From the NCBI GenBank assembly GCA_947085045.1, contig CAMTUU010000005.1, positions 1 through 64,000 of the forward strand: a stretch of DNA of 64,000 bases, read 5' to 3'. Below are positions 32,383-41,283 of the stretch, piece by piece. The translations under genes were made by a program, and so were the position numbers. The notes under the pieces were generated by a model. The model saw nothing but the letters and a program-made list of their open reading frames with translations, was not told where the DNA came from and ran no database searches. Each line of letters begins with the position of its first letter. The first letter of the stretch is position 1. The DNA is from Pseudolysinimonas_A sp947085045. GTDB taxonomy: Bacteria > Actinomycetota > Actinomycetes > Actinomycetales > Microbacteriaceae.

Positions 32383-35300
32383 TCAGTACCCGAGCGGGAA
32401 ATAGCTTCGTTCATAGGAGGCGCCGTTGGCGGTGATGCGCACCCGGAGGGTGCCGCCGAGCGGCCCGGTGTCGCAGGTTCCGTTCGGCGTCATCGCCGCC
32501 CAACCGGCCGCGTCGTCGCCCGGGGTGCAGCGGTAGTCGACGGCCGTGTAGGAGGCGGGTCCGGGGGGCTGGAGCCAGCTCCAGGTGCCGCTGAGGAAGT
32601 CGGAATCGTGCGCCAGTCCCGCGGGCACGGAGTTGCGCACCGGGATGCCCAGCGCGAACGCGGGCGACCAGTCGGCGCTGCACAGGGTGGCCTCCGGGTA
32701 CGCCCGGCAGGCCTTGATCTGCACGCTCACCGGGTTGCCGTACTGGGTGCCGCTCGCGGTCAGGTAGCTGCCGAGCGGCACGACGCCGCTCTCGCTGCCC
32801 TCGGCCCCGGCGGTGAACCGGTAGACGAACAGATCGGCGTCGACGGAGCCGCTGCCGATCACGTAGCCATCCAGACGCGCGTCGAAGAACTCGTCGCCCG
32901 AGCCGTTCGCGACGATCGGCGCGGTGAAGGCCGCGACCGGGCCGGGCGTCGCCCGCGGCGTCACCTGCACGGGCGCGGCGGCCGTGCACCCCTGGCCGTT
33001 GTAGGCGAAGACGTAGATCGTGTAGGGCTGATTGGCCGACAGCCCGCCGAACGAGGCGCCCGTCGCGCCCGGACCGATCTGCTGGCTGCTGCCGGGCGGC
33101 GTGACGACCGGCGACCCGTTCTCGACACCCGAGACGGTGCAGGTGGGTGCGGCGTCGCCGCTGCGGATCGCGGCGTAGTAGCCGACGACCGGTCGCCCAT
33201 TGGCACCGAACACGTCCGCCCAGGATGCGCTGGCCGTCGAGCCGTCGGTCAGCGACGCCGACGCCGACACCGCGGGACCGATCAGCACGGGTGCACCGGC
33301 GGGGATGCCGACATCCGAGGCCCGATTCCAGGTGGCGAGCGAGTTCGGCGCGCTGTTGCGGGCGCTCACCGAGTACGCGACGGCGCTGCCGTTCGCCCCG
33401 ACGCCGTACAGCAGCGCCGACGTCGCGGTCGCCCCGACGACGGTCGACGCGCTCCCGGCCGTCACGACGTACTCCTCGATGGGACTGCCCGGATAGCCGG
33501 CGGGAGCCGTCCAGGTGATGCGCAGCCCCTGGTCGAGCGGCGTGTACGACAGGCTCGACGGCGGTGGCGGGATGACATCCGACCAGATCGCGCCGACGAG
33601 GGCCACCGGCGCCGACGGGCCGATCGCGTTCACCGCGACCACCGAGAGCCGCACGGCGTTGCCGGGACCGTTGCCGGGCGTCGTCAGCGCGCAGTTCACG
33701 CTCGACGCGCAGTTCGTGACCGAGAGCACGCGATCGTCGCCCGCCGCGGTCATGGTCACCTCGTACCGGTCGATCGGCGAGTTGTTGAACGGGCCGGGGG
33801 CCCAGGAGAGCTTGAGCAACCGGTCGCCGAACTCGCTCACCGCGACCCCGGTCACCGCGTCGGGCACATCCTGCACCGAGATCGTGATCGTGCCCCAGAC
33901 GTAACGGTCGGGATCCTGCGTCGCGTCGGCGACCTGGTACTGCAGGCTCGTGTCCGCCGGCACGGCCGTGCCGCTCACCGTCACGCTCAGCCGCGACCGG
34001 TCGGCGCTCGGGACGACGGTGACACCCTCGGGCAGGGATGCCCCGTCGAGGCCGCGAATGTCGAGCACCTGCAGCGGAGTCCCGGGGAACGGGTTGTTCG
34101 CCTCGTCGTTGGCGAGGACGTCGATGCTCGTCGACCCCCCGCGCGGCGTCACCGCGGTGTCGGCGACCGGCTTCACCTTCGGCAGCGTCGAGGGCACGAC
34201 GTTCAGCTGGATCCGCCCGGAGCGCCCCTGGTTGAGCGCGTCCCGCACCGTGAGGGTGACGCTGGTCACCGTGCCCTTCGGCACGTTCGACGCCGCACGC
34301 AGCACGAGGCGCTGGTCGTTGAGGGTGACGCTGAAGCCCTCGGGCAGCGGTTCGACCACCTGGTACTGCAGCTCGTCGATGTCGTCGTACGGGTAGTTGG
34401 TGAGCCGGACGAGGTCGAGTTCCTTCTCCTGCCCGGGCTCGAAGTCGACCACGCCGCCGATGAACACGGGCGGCTGGTTCTCGCGCGGTTCGACGGCGAT
34501 CGGCAGGGTGAGGATCGCGCGTCGACCGTCGGGATCGTCGGCGCTCGTCCCGTCGGTCACCTCGAAGGTGATCGACGCGGGGCCGAAGTACGTGTCGGCG
34601 GAGGTGAAGACGAGGGTGTTGGCATCCTGGACGAGGTCGTCGCCGTTGGAGTGGGTGGCGCGCACCGTGCTCGAGTCGGTGAGCCGCACGCCCTGCCCGC
34701 CGAGGGTCACGACGTAGTCGTCGAGGTCGATCCTCAGCGTGTCCTCGCTGGCGACCGTCAGCAGCGGAGCGGTGCGGTCGATCTGCGGCAGCGCGTCGGC
34801 GTAGCCCGGAACCCAGATGAACGCGAACGACCGGATGCCGTCGTCATCCGGATGCGAGACCACGAACGGGATGATCTGGCTCTCGTCGCCGATGCGCACG
34901 CGCACCCGCTTGTCGGAGAGCAGCTCGGCGGTCGTGGTGAAATCGGGCAGCAGCGCGACGCCGAGATCGGCGACGTCGCCGTCGGCGAAGAAGACGTTGT
35001 CGAGCACATCGACGTCGATCACGGTGCGGTCGATCACGTCGCTGGCGGTGAGCACGGTGTCCTGGGCGAGCGGGTACGACAGCGGGGCGTCGGGGTCGAC
35101 GGTCACGGTGACGAAGTTCTCGGAGGTGCCGCCGTACTCGTTCTGGATCGTGTACCGCACCGAGTACCGCCCCGGAGCGTCGGGCGGCGTGATGTCGACG
35201 ACGGTCTCGTCGATGATCGTCGCCGTCGTGCCGTCGTCCGCGTTCGGGACGGCGGCGACGACGCGGAGCGGACTCCCGTCCGGGTCGGAGTCGTTGCCGA

Positions 35301-38271
35301 GCACCTGCACACTCACCGTACGGTTCGGGCGCACCGAGACGATGTCCTCGTTGGCGACCGGGTTGCGCGCACCGTCGAGACGCGGGCTGATGCCGACCCT
35401 GACGGTTCCCTCCGCGCGGGCGCCGAGACCGTCGACGAGCGCGTAGCTGAACTGGTCGGTCCCCGAGGAGTACTCCCCCGCCTCGAACTCGATGTAGGTC
35501 GGTCCGATGCCGAGCACGGCGCCCTTGTCGGGGTTGCTGGTCACGCCGATCAGCTGCACCGAGTCGCCGTCGGGGTCGACGCCGCTCAGCGGGATCTGGA
35601 TGCGCACCGTCTCGCCGGCGAGAACGCGCGCGGTGACCCGGCGCGGGACGGGCGGGCTGTTGGTGGCGGCGTTCTCCTCACGCACCGAGATGGTCACCCG
35701 CCCCTCGGCGCGCTGGCCCGCGGATTCGACGCTGTACACCGCGACGTAGTCGCCCGCGACGTCGGGGGCCAGGTAGCGCAGCCGGTCCCCCGACACGAAG
35801 AGCAGGCCGGCCCCTTCGGGCAGATCCTCCGCGAGCTCGGGCACGAGCGTCAGCGGCTTGCCCTCGGGCTGCTCGTCGTTGTCGAGCACCGGGATGTCGA
35901 CGACGTCGCCGACCCGAACGGTCGCGGTGTCGTCGACGGTCACCGGCGGCTGCAGGCGCGCCGGCTCGGGGATCTCGACGACCGTGATGGTGCCCACGGC
36001 ATCCGCGAGGCCGTTGCTGATCGTGTAGTTGACGGCGATGCTGCGGCCCTCGAGAGGAGCGGTGAGGGTGATGCGCACCTGTCGCTGGTCGAGCACCTCG
36101 GCTCGCACGCCCTGGTCGGCCGCCGGGTTCGCGACCCCGGTGACCACGAGCACGCCCCCGGCCGGATCGATGTCGGTCGTCGTCGGGTCGACGGTGTCGC
36201 TCGAGAGGGTGGTGATGAAGACGGTCTGCGGCACCGTGATCGGGCGGGTGTTGGCATCCGGCGGCGCCGCGACATCGATGCGCACGAGGCCGGTGGCGGT
36301 CTGGTCGCCGTCGGTGACGGTGAACTCGACGTAGTGGGTGCGCACCTCGTCGCTGACGAAGGTGAACGTGCCGGCCTCGAAGCTCGGCTCGATGCGCGAT
36401 CCGGCGCGTTCCGGGACGGCGTTGAGCCGGAGCGTGCCGGAGCCGCCGAGCACGTGCGACATCGGCCGGATGGTGATCTCCTGCCCGGCCGTCGCGAGGG
36501 CGACCCAGGGCTCGACGACGATGGGCAGCTGCCCGGCGGGGCTCACTCCGATCGCGACGCTACCCCCGGATTCGGCGAGGCCGTCGGTCACCACCAAGGT
36601 CACCGACTTCAGGTCGCCGCCCTGGCCGGAGTCGGCGAACACGACCACGCCGTCGGGCTGGTAACTCACGGAGTCGGGCGAGGCCGTCGTCGCCGAGGTC
36701 AGGTAGAACGGATCGCCGTCCGGGTCGACCCAGTCGCCGAGCACCTGGGTCGTCACGCGTCCGCCCGCCGCGACGTCGGCGCGGGTCGAGCGCATCTGCA
36801 CGGGCGGTGAGTTCTCGTCATCCGAGCGCACCGTGACGGTCACGGTCGCGGTCGCGATGCCACCCCGGCCGTCGGTGATCGTGTACGAGAAGGTGAGCGA
36901 CCCCGACGCCTCGGGCGCGAGCGTCAGCTGCAGTTGCTGGTTGCGGGTGACCAGGTCGAGGCGGCCGAGTTCCTCGGGGATCGCCTCCACCTCACCGATG
37001 ACGAGCACGTCGGCGTTCGGGTCGTAGTCGTTGAGCAGCACCGGGAGCACCGTCGCGCGACCGGGCCGCGCGCCGAAGGCGTCGTCGACGGCGACGGGCG
37101 GGAGCTGTTCGTCCTCGACCGTCGGCGGGATGTTCTCGTCGTTCTCGGGCGTCTCATCCTGCTGATCGTCGACGAGGAGGTCGTTCCAGTTGTCGATCAG
37201 CTGGGCGTCATCCTGCACCGCCCAGGTGGCCCCGCGACGCACGTCGTTGAGCACGACCCGGTCGACGTTGGCGGCGAAGTCGAGGGGGCCGCCCGAGGCG
37301 CCCTCGAGACCGAAGAGCTCGCCCTCGCCCGCGTTCGCGCAGCGTCGCCACGCGCTGCCGGATCCCCAGGCGGCGTACTCGCACCCGTCGAGGGTCAGCG
37401 GCGCGGCCGGCGTGCCGCTCTCGCCGTCGACGAGCGGCACCGTCGCGGCTCCGCTCAGCGGGATGCCCAGCAGTCCGGTCTGCGTGCCGAGCAGGATGCG
37501 GTCGCCGGAGCCGGCCGGTTCCTGCAGCGCGAGGCCGTCGCCGGCCGCGACGAAGCCCGAGAGGTCGACGACGCCCCGCTCGAGGGCGACCCGGCGACCC
37601 GCGGCGTCGAGCACCGCCCAGGAGTCGCCGACGCTCGTGATCTGCACGTCGCCGATCTCGCCGAGGCCGCTGGGCCAGCGCGCGTCGACCACGTCGGTGC
37701 GCGCGGCGTCGACCCGGAACACCTCCTGGGTGTCGGCCGAGTAGGCGAAGAGCGTCCCGTCGGGCGCGACGCTCACCCGGGAGTCGAGCCCGAGGTTGAG
37801 CGAGGTCGGCTGCGCGGCGTCGAAATCGGGGAGCTCACCGAACGGCACGATCCACAGCTCGCCCGTACCCCGGGCGTGGATGACGACGCGCTCGCCGGCG
37901 ACGTACACCTGCGGGTCGTCCGGCGGGAGGGCGATCGGCTCGCCGAGCAGCGCCGCCGCCGGATCGACGATCTGCAGCGTCGCGTTGGCGTGGTCGACGA
38001 CCAGCACCGAGGTGCCCTGCTGCACCACCTCGAGGTCGGCGCTCCCCGCGCGGACGACCGTGTTGAGCTCCAGCACCTCGGGATTCGCCCGACCGACGGC
38101 CTGCAGCGCGTCGTTGGCCACCCACACGGCGCCGTCGCCCAGGTCGAGCTTCTGCGCCGTGTAGCCCGTCGAGGTGATCGCGAGCGTCGCGACGAGAGCG
38201 GCGACGACGGTGCCGCTCGTCACCGTGGCGACGAACGACCGGTGCCCGGCGATCCAGGATCGGATGGTCAT
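32383..38271 (-). CDS. Giant surface protein with propeller-like, cadherin/Ig-like and FN3 repeats
   Basis: This 1,962-residue protein has one membrane helix (about 13-36) and no cleavable anchor or LPXTG at the C-terminus (ends RSYFPLGY), so it is probably held by its N-terminus and faces outward. Residues 40-360 contain WD/propeller-like strands. From about 385 to 1480 there are at least seven repeats of 90-100 residues with the cadherin-like signature VLxND(x)DPDG, for example VLLNDYDPNAD, VLDNDEQPEGK, VLGNDSDPDGSP and VLANDEANNP. From about 1490 to 1800 there are fibronectin type III-like units (LKLSWAPGPFNNSPIDRYEV; LRITWTAPAGYPGSPIEEYV). The Asp-rich loops suggest calcium binding. It sits between the kinase (three bases) and moxR, and is the likely client or scaffold of the module. 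Confidence 0.9.
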   Translation of the reverse strand: MTIRSWIAGHRSFVATVTSGTVVAALVATLAITSTGYTAQKLDLGDGAVWVANDALQAVGRANPEVLELNTVVRAGSADLEVVQQGTSVLVVDHANATLQIVDPAAALLGEPIALPPDDPQVYVAGERVVIHARGTGELWIVPFGELPDFDAAQPTSLNLGLDSRVSVAPDGTLFAYSADTQEVFRVDAARTDVVDARWPSGLGEIGDVQITSVGDSWAVLDAAGRRVALERGVVDLSGFVAAGDGLALQEPAGSGDRILLGTQTGLLGIPLSGAATVPLVDGESGTPAAPLTLDGCEYAAWGSGSAWRRCANAGEGELFGLEGASGGPLDFAANVDRVVLNDVRRGATWAVQDDAQLIDNWNDLLVDDQQDETPENDENIPPTVEDEQLPPVAVDDAFGARPGRATVLPVLLNDYDPNADVLVIGEVEAIPEELGRLDLVTRNQQLQLTLAPEASGSLTFSYTITDGRGGIATATVTVTVRSDDENSPPVQMRSTRADVAAGGRVTTQVLGDWVDPDGDPFYLTSATTASPDSVSYQPDGVVVFADSGQGGDLKSVTLVVTDGLAESGGSVAIGVSPAGQLPIVVEPWVALATAGQEITIRPMSHVLGGSGTLRLNAVPERAGSRIEPSFEAGTFTFVSDEVRTHYVEFTVTDGDQTATGLVRIDVAAPPDANTRPITVPQTVFITTLSSDTVDPTTTDIDPAGGVLVVTGVANPAADQGVRAEVLDQRQVRITLTAPLEGRSIAVNYTISNGLADAVGTITVVEIPEPARLQPPVTVDDTATVRVGDVVDIPVLDNDEQPEGKPLTLVPELAEDLPEGAGLLFVSGDRLRYLAPDVAGDYVAVYSVESAGQRAEGRVTISVREENAATNSPPVPRRVTARVLAGETVRIQIPLSGVDPDGDSVQLIGVTSNPDKGAVLGIGPTYIEFEAGEYSSGTDQFSYALVDGLGARAEGTVRVGISPRLDGARNPVANEDIVSVRPNRTVSVQVLGNDSDPDGSPLRVVAAVPNADDGTTATIIDETVVDITPPDAPGRYSVRYTIQNEYGGTSENFVTVTVDPDAPLSYPLAQDTVLTASDVIDRTVIDVDVLDNVFFADGDVADLGVALLPDFTTTAELLSDKRVRVRIGDESQIIPFVVSHPDDDGIRSFAFIWVPGYADALPQIDRTAPLLTVASEDTLRIDLDDYVVTLGGQGVRLTDSSTVRATHSNGDDLVQDANTLVFTSADTYFGPASITFEVTDGTSADDPDGRRAILTLPIAVEPRENQPPVFIGGVVDFEPGQEKELDLVRLTNYPYDDIDELQYQVVEPLPEGFSVTLNDQRLVLRAASNVPKGTVTSVTLTVRDALNQGRSGRIQLNVVPSTLPKVKPVADTAVTPRGGSTSIDVLANDEANNPFPGTPLQVLDIRGLDGASLPEGVTVVPSADRSRLSVTVSGTAVPADTSLQYQVADATQDPDRYVWGTITISVQDVPDAVTGVAVSEFGDRLLKLSWAPGPFNNSPIDRYEVTMTAAGDDRVLSVTNCASSVNCALTTPGNGPGNAVRLSVVAVNAIGPSAPVALVGAIWSDVIPPPPSSLSYTPLDQGLRITWTAPAGYPGSPIEEYVVTAGSASTVVGATATSALLYGVGANGSAVAYSVSARNSAPNSLATWNRASDVGIPAGAPVLIGPAVSASASLTDGSTASASWADVFGANGRPVVGYYAAIRSGDAAPTCTVSGVENGSPVVTPPGSSQQIGPGATGASFGGLSANQPYTIYVFAYNGQGCTAAAPVQVTPRATPGPVAAFTAPIVANGSGDEFFDARLDGYVIGSGSVDADLFVYRFTAGAEGSESGVVPLGSYLTASGTQYGNPVSVQIKACRAYPEATLCSADWSPAFALGIPVRNSVPAGLAHDSDFLSGTWSWLQPPGPASYTAVDYRCTPGDDAAGWAAMTPNGTCDTGPLGGTLRVRITANGASYERSYFPLGY

Positions 38272-38274
38272 CGA

Positions 38275-39705
38275 TCACTCATCCGCGACGTCGACGCACT
38301 TCTCCGCGCTCTGCGCGCCGGGCTTGCCCTGCCGGTTGACGGTGACGGCGACGCAGACCGACTCGCCGGGCGTCGTGACGACGTACCGCGGCTGGGCCTG
38401 CGTCGCGGTCCGCACCCCGTCGACCTGGATCTCGTAGAGGTCGCCGTCGGCGACGCCGGGGTCGGGCCAGGAGAATTCGACGGTGCCGGTACCGACGGTC
38501 GCCGAGATGTCGCTCACGACCGGGATCTCGTCGTCGGTCGAGGCGCGCAGCAGCACGAAGAGCGCGGTCGCGCCGAGCGCGATGACGAGCACCGCCGACG
38601 CGATGAGGAGCCAGGTCACCGCCTGCACGCCGCGCGCGGGCGCCGACGCGGGCCGGCTGTGCGAGAAGCGGCGCTGCGGTCCGGACGCGTCGCGCACCGT
38701 GCCGATCCCGGCGTACTCGCCGCCGTCGGCGACCCGGCGACGGCGGCGGCGCGGGGCGGGGGCGTCCTGCGCGCCGGGCAGCGGCCGCAGGCGGGTGCGG
38801 TCCTCGAGGTCGGAGACCGTGCCGAGCGCCCACTCGTCCATCGCGATCTCGGGCGCGGTCTGCGGCACGCCGAGTTCGGCCTCGATGGTCTGCAGTTCGC
38901 GCACGAACCCCAGCACGCTCGCCGGCCGGCCGTCGGGGCGCCGCGACATCCCGCGCCGCAGCAGCGTCTCGAGGCTCGCCGGCACGTCGGCGCGCCCGAT
39001 CGGCTGCGGCTTCGCCCGCGCGATGCGCGACATCAGGTCGCTGCTGCTGTTCGAGCCGCCCGGATCCTCGAACGGCGAGCGCCCGGCGAGCAGCGAGTAC
39101 ACGGTCGCGGCGAAGGCCCAGACCTCGCTCGAGATGGTGCCGGAGGTCTCGTCGAGCAGCACCTCGGGAGCGGACCACGGGATGGAAAGGCCGACCGAGT
39201 CCTCCTCGCGCTGCGTCGTGAACGTCGAGGCGATGCCGAAGTCCGAGAGGACGGGGTGGCCGTACGCGGTCATCAGGATGTTGGACGGCTTGATGTCGCG
39301 GTGGAGCACCCCGGCGCGGTGGGCGGTCTCGATCGCGGAGCCGATCTTCACGGCGATGCGCAGCACCTCGGGCACCGGGATGCGCTCCCGGCGGTACCGC
39401 TCGGAGAGGCTCGACGAGCACAGCTCCATCACGAGGTAGGGCCGGCCGTCGCCCGAGACGCTCGCCTCGTACACGGTGAGGATCGACGGGTGCGCCGAGA
39501 GCTGCGCCATCAGGTTCGCCTCGGCCTGGAACATCTGCCGCACCTGGTCGTTGACGACCTCGCTCAGCATCACCTTGACGGCGACCTGGCGCCGCGGCAT
39601 GTTCTGTTCGTAGAGGAAGACGTCGGCGAATCCGCCGGAGCCGAGGATGTGCACGTAGGAGAATCCGGGCAGCACGGGGGGCTGAGATGGCAATCGCCTC
39701 GCCAT
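38275..39705 (-). CDS. Membrane-anchored Ser/Thr protein kinase with external FN3-like domain
   Basis: The 476-residue protein is a Hanks-type (PknB-like) kinase. It has the Gly-rich loop ILGSGGFADVF (20-30), the ATP lysine Lys44 in VAVKVM, the catalytic HRD loop LHRDIKPSNIL (His135-Asp137), DFG at 155-157 and APE at 179-181, all intact. A Pro/Arg-rich juxtamembrane segment follows, then one membrane helix (about 363-387) and an external domain of about 85 residues with VEFSWPDPGVADGDLYEIQV, an FN3-like strand pattern. PASTA repeats are absent. The ATG at 39705 is preceded by a G-rich stretch. It lies three bases upstream of the giant FN3/Ig protein and downstream of a PP2C phosphatase, which would reverse its action. 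Confidence 0.92.
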   Translation of the reverse strand: MARRLPSQPPVLPGFSYVHILGSGGFADVFLYEQNMPRRQVAVKVMLSEVVNDQVRQMFQAEANLMAQLSAHPSILTVYEASVSGDGRPYLVMELCSSSLSERYRRERIPVPEVLRIAVKIGSAIETAHRAGVLHRDIKPSNILMTAYGHPVLSDFGIASTFTTQREEDSVGLSIPWSAPEVLLDETSGTISSEVWAFAATVYSLLAGRSPFEDPGGSNSSSDLMSRIARAKPQPIGRADVPASLETLLRRGMSRRPDGRPASVLGFVRELQTIEAELGVPQTAPEIAMDEWALGTVSDLEDRTRLRPLPGAQDAPAPRRRRRRVADGGEYAGIGTVRDASGPQRRFSHSRPASAPARGVQAVTWLLIASAVLVIALGATALFVLLRASTDDEIPVVSDISATVGTGTVEFSWPDPGVADGDLYEIQVDGVRTATQAQPRYVVTTPGESVCVAVTVNRQGKPGAQSAEKCVDVADE

Positions 39706-39723
39706 GGACCCCCCTTCCACGAC

Positions 39724-39750
39724 GCGGGTCGCCCCATTCTAGGCGGACCA
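39724..39750 (-). promoter_or_regulatory. Possible internal promoter before the kinase gene
   Basis: The 81 bases between the PP2C stop and the kinase start contain TAGAAT on the minus strand (near 39737), a good -10 hexamer about 30 bases upstream of the kinase ATG. No clear -35 is present. It may add transcription to the downstream part of the module. Confidence 0.25.
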
Positions 39751-39786
39751 CCCCGCGCCAGCCTCGACCCCAAGAAGGGGTTCGCC

Positions 39787-40617
39787 TCATCGGTGCGGCG
39801 TGGTAGCCGGGTCGCGCTTGGGCTTCGGCGCGGGCGTCGCGACGTCGATCACGACGACCGTGACGTTGTCCCGGCCGCCCGCCGCGAGGGCGGCATCCAT
39901 GAGTCCGTCGGCGGTCTCCGCCGCGCTGCCGCCGGCCGCCAGATGCCGGCGGATCTCCCGGTCGTCGACCTCCTTGGTGAGCCCGTCGGAGCACAGCAGG
40001 AGGCGCATGCCGGAACGCACCGGCAGCATCCAGATGTCGGGGCGCGGCGGCTCGCGGAAGCCGACCGCTCGGGTGATTACGTTGCTGTCGGGGTGGTCCT
40101 CGGCCTGGCGTTCGTCGAGCAGGCCCGCATCCACCATCTCCTGCACGACGGAATGGTCGCGGGTGACGCGCGCGAACTCGCCCTCGGCGAGGAGGTAGAC
40201 GCGGCTGTCGCCGACGTTGAAGACCGCGAACTGGGGTTCGCCGTGCTGCAGCGCGAGGATCGCCCCGGTCACGGTCGTGCCGGCGCCGATCGGGATGTGG
40301 GCCGCGAACTCGTCGATGTCGTCGGCTGCGAGGTTGAGGGCGGCCTCGAGCTGGGCCACCCCGAGGTAGCCGTGATCGGCGTCGGCCTTCAGCGCGGACA
40401 GCCGCTCGACGACGGCGGCGCTCGCCCGGTCGCCCGCCGCGTGCCCGCCCATCCCGTCGGCGACCGCGAACACCGGGGGGCCGACGACCAGGCTGTCCTC
40501 GTTGACCGCGCGCTTGCGGCCGACATCCGATCGCCCCGCCCAGTCGAGCACGAACCCGCGGCGCTTGCCCGGGACGGCGAGGCGGAACCCGGCGCGATCC
40601 CGCCCGACGCTGGTCAT
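39787..40617 (-). CDS. PP2C-type protein phosphatase
   Basis: The 276-residue cytoplasmic phosphatase removes phosphate from Ser/Thr residues using two metal ions. All metal-binding motifs are visible: RKRAVNEDSLVV (Glu40-Asp41), VFAVADGMGGHAAGD (Asp54-Gly55), FNVGDSRVYLL, LLLCSDGLTKEV and GGRDNVTVVVI. Unlike PstP it has no C-terminal membrane segment. The ATG overlaps the upstream FHA gene by four bases (ATGA). Its place between an FHA protein and the membrane kinase makes it the expected antagonist of that kinase. Confidence 0.93.
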   Translation of the reverse strand: MTSVGRDRAGFRLAVPGKRRGFVLDWAGRSDVGRKRAVNEDSLVVGPPVFAVADGMGGHAAGDRASAAVVERLSALKADADHGYLGVAQLEAALNLAADDIDEFAAHIPIGAGTTVTGAILALQHGEPQFAVFNVGDSRVYLLAEGEFARVTRDHSVVQEMVDAGLLDERQAEDHPDSNVITRAVGFREPPRPDIWMLPVRSGMRLLLCSDGLTKEVDDREIRRHLAAGGSAAETADGLMDAALAAGGRDNVTVVVIDVATPAPKPKRDPATTPHR

Positions 40618-41219
40618 TCGGACTCCGTCGCGCGCACCGGGAGGATCTCGAACACGGCACCTTCGCCGAGGTCGATCCGCGTGCCCGGGACGATCACGGC
40701 GGACTCGCCGCGGATCAGCGTGCGCGGCGCCGACCCCGGCGTGTGCACGACCGTGCCGTTCATCGAGCGCATGTCGCTGGCCACCAGCGACCCGCCGAGC
40801 ACGCTGAGTTCGAGGTGCGTGGCCGACATCTCCCGCGTCGGGGAGGCGAGCGTCACCAGCCGAGGCGCCGGCCCGATGTGGATGCGCGGGATGCTGGGCT
40901 TGCGCCCGACGTAGACGGTCGTGTCGATCGGCACCTTCGTGCCGTCGGCGAACACGGCGACGAACTCCGCAACCGGAGGGAGGTCGGCGTCGCCGGCCGG
41001 GAACACCGGCTCGACGAACAGCGGCAGCTCCCGGGCCTGCGGCGTCGGCGGTTCGACCAGGGCGGGCGGCACGCCGATCGGAAGGTCGGGATGCCGCGGC
41101 CCCCGCGCCGGCGCCGCGGCCGGAGTCCGCGCCACCGTGTCGTCGAGGTCCTCCTCGCGTCCGGTGACCGCCGGGCTCCGCGCGACCGACAGCCGAGTGT
41201 CGGAGAGGTCGGGTTCCAC
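40614..41219 (-). CDS. FHA domain protein, first gene of the surface/kinase module
   Basis: The 201-residue protein has an N-terminal disordered half containing DLDDTVAR, a likely phosphothreonine site for FHA self-regulation, and a C-terminal FHA domain (about 85-195): TTVYVGRKPSIPRIHIG, PTREMSATHLELSVLGG and MRSMNGTVVHT. The conserved phosphothreonine-binding Arg, Ser and Asn are present. The GTG at 41219 has GGAGG about ten bases upstream. It overlaps the phosphatase gene, so FHA, PP2C and kinase form a compact phospho-signalling head of the operon. It is likely a substrate of the kinase. Confidence 0.87.
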   Translation of the reverse strand: MEPDLSDTRLSVARSPAVTGREEDLDDTVARTPAAAPARGPRHPDLPIGVPPALVEPPTPQARELPLFVEPVFPAGDADLPPVAEFVAVFADGTKVPIDTTVYVGRKPSIPRIHIGPAPRLVTLASPTREMSATHLELSVLGGSLVASDMRSMNGTVVHTPGSAPRTLIRGESAVIVPGTRIDLGEGAVFEILPVRATESE

Positions 41220-41283
41220 AGCCCCTATCCTCCACCCGCTGGGTGACGACCGTGGTCACCCCGCGCGGCGGAGCGCCCCCGGG

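Noticed and set aside
31336..36810. 1,824-residue plus-strand open frame
   Set aside because: It is the mirror of moxR and the giant surface protein gene, with low-complexity R/V/D/G composition and no domain; long antisense frames are expected at this GC content.
36934..40914. 1,326-residue plus-strand open frame
   Set aside because: Antisense to the giant protein, kinase and phosphatase genes, all of which have intact motifs on the minus strand.
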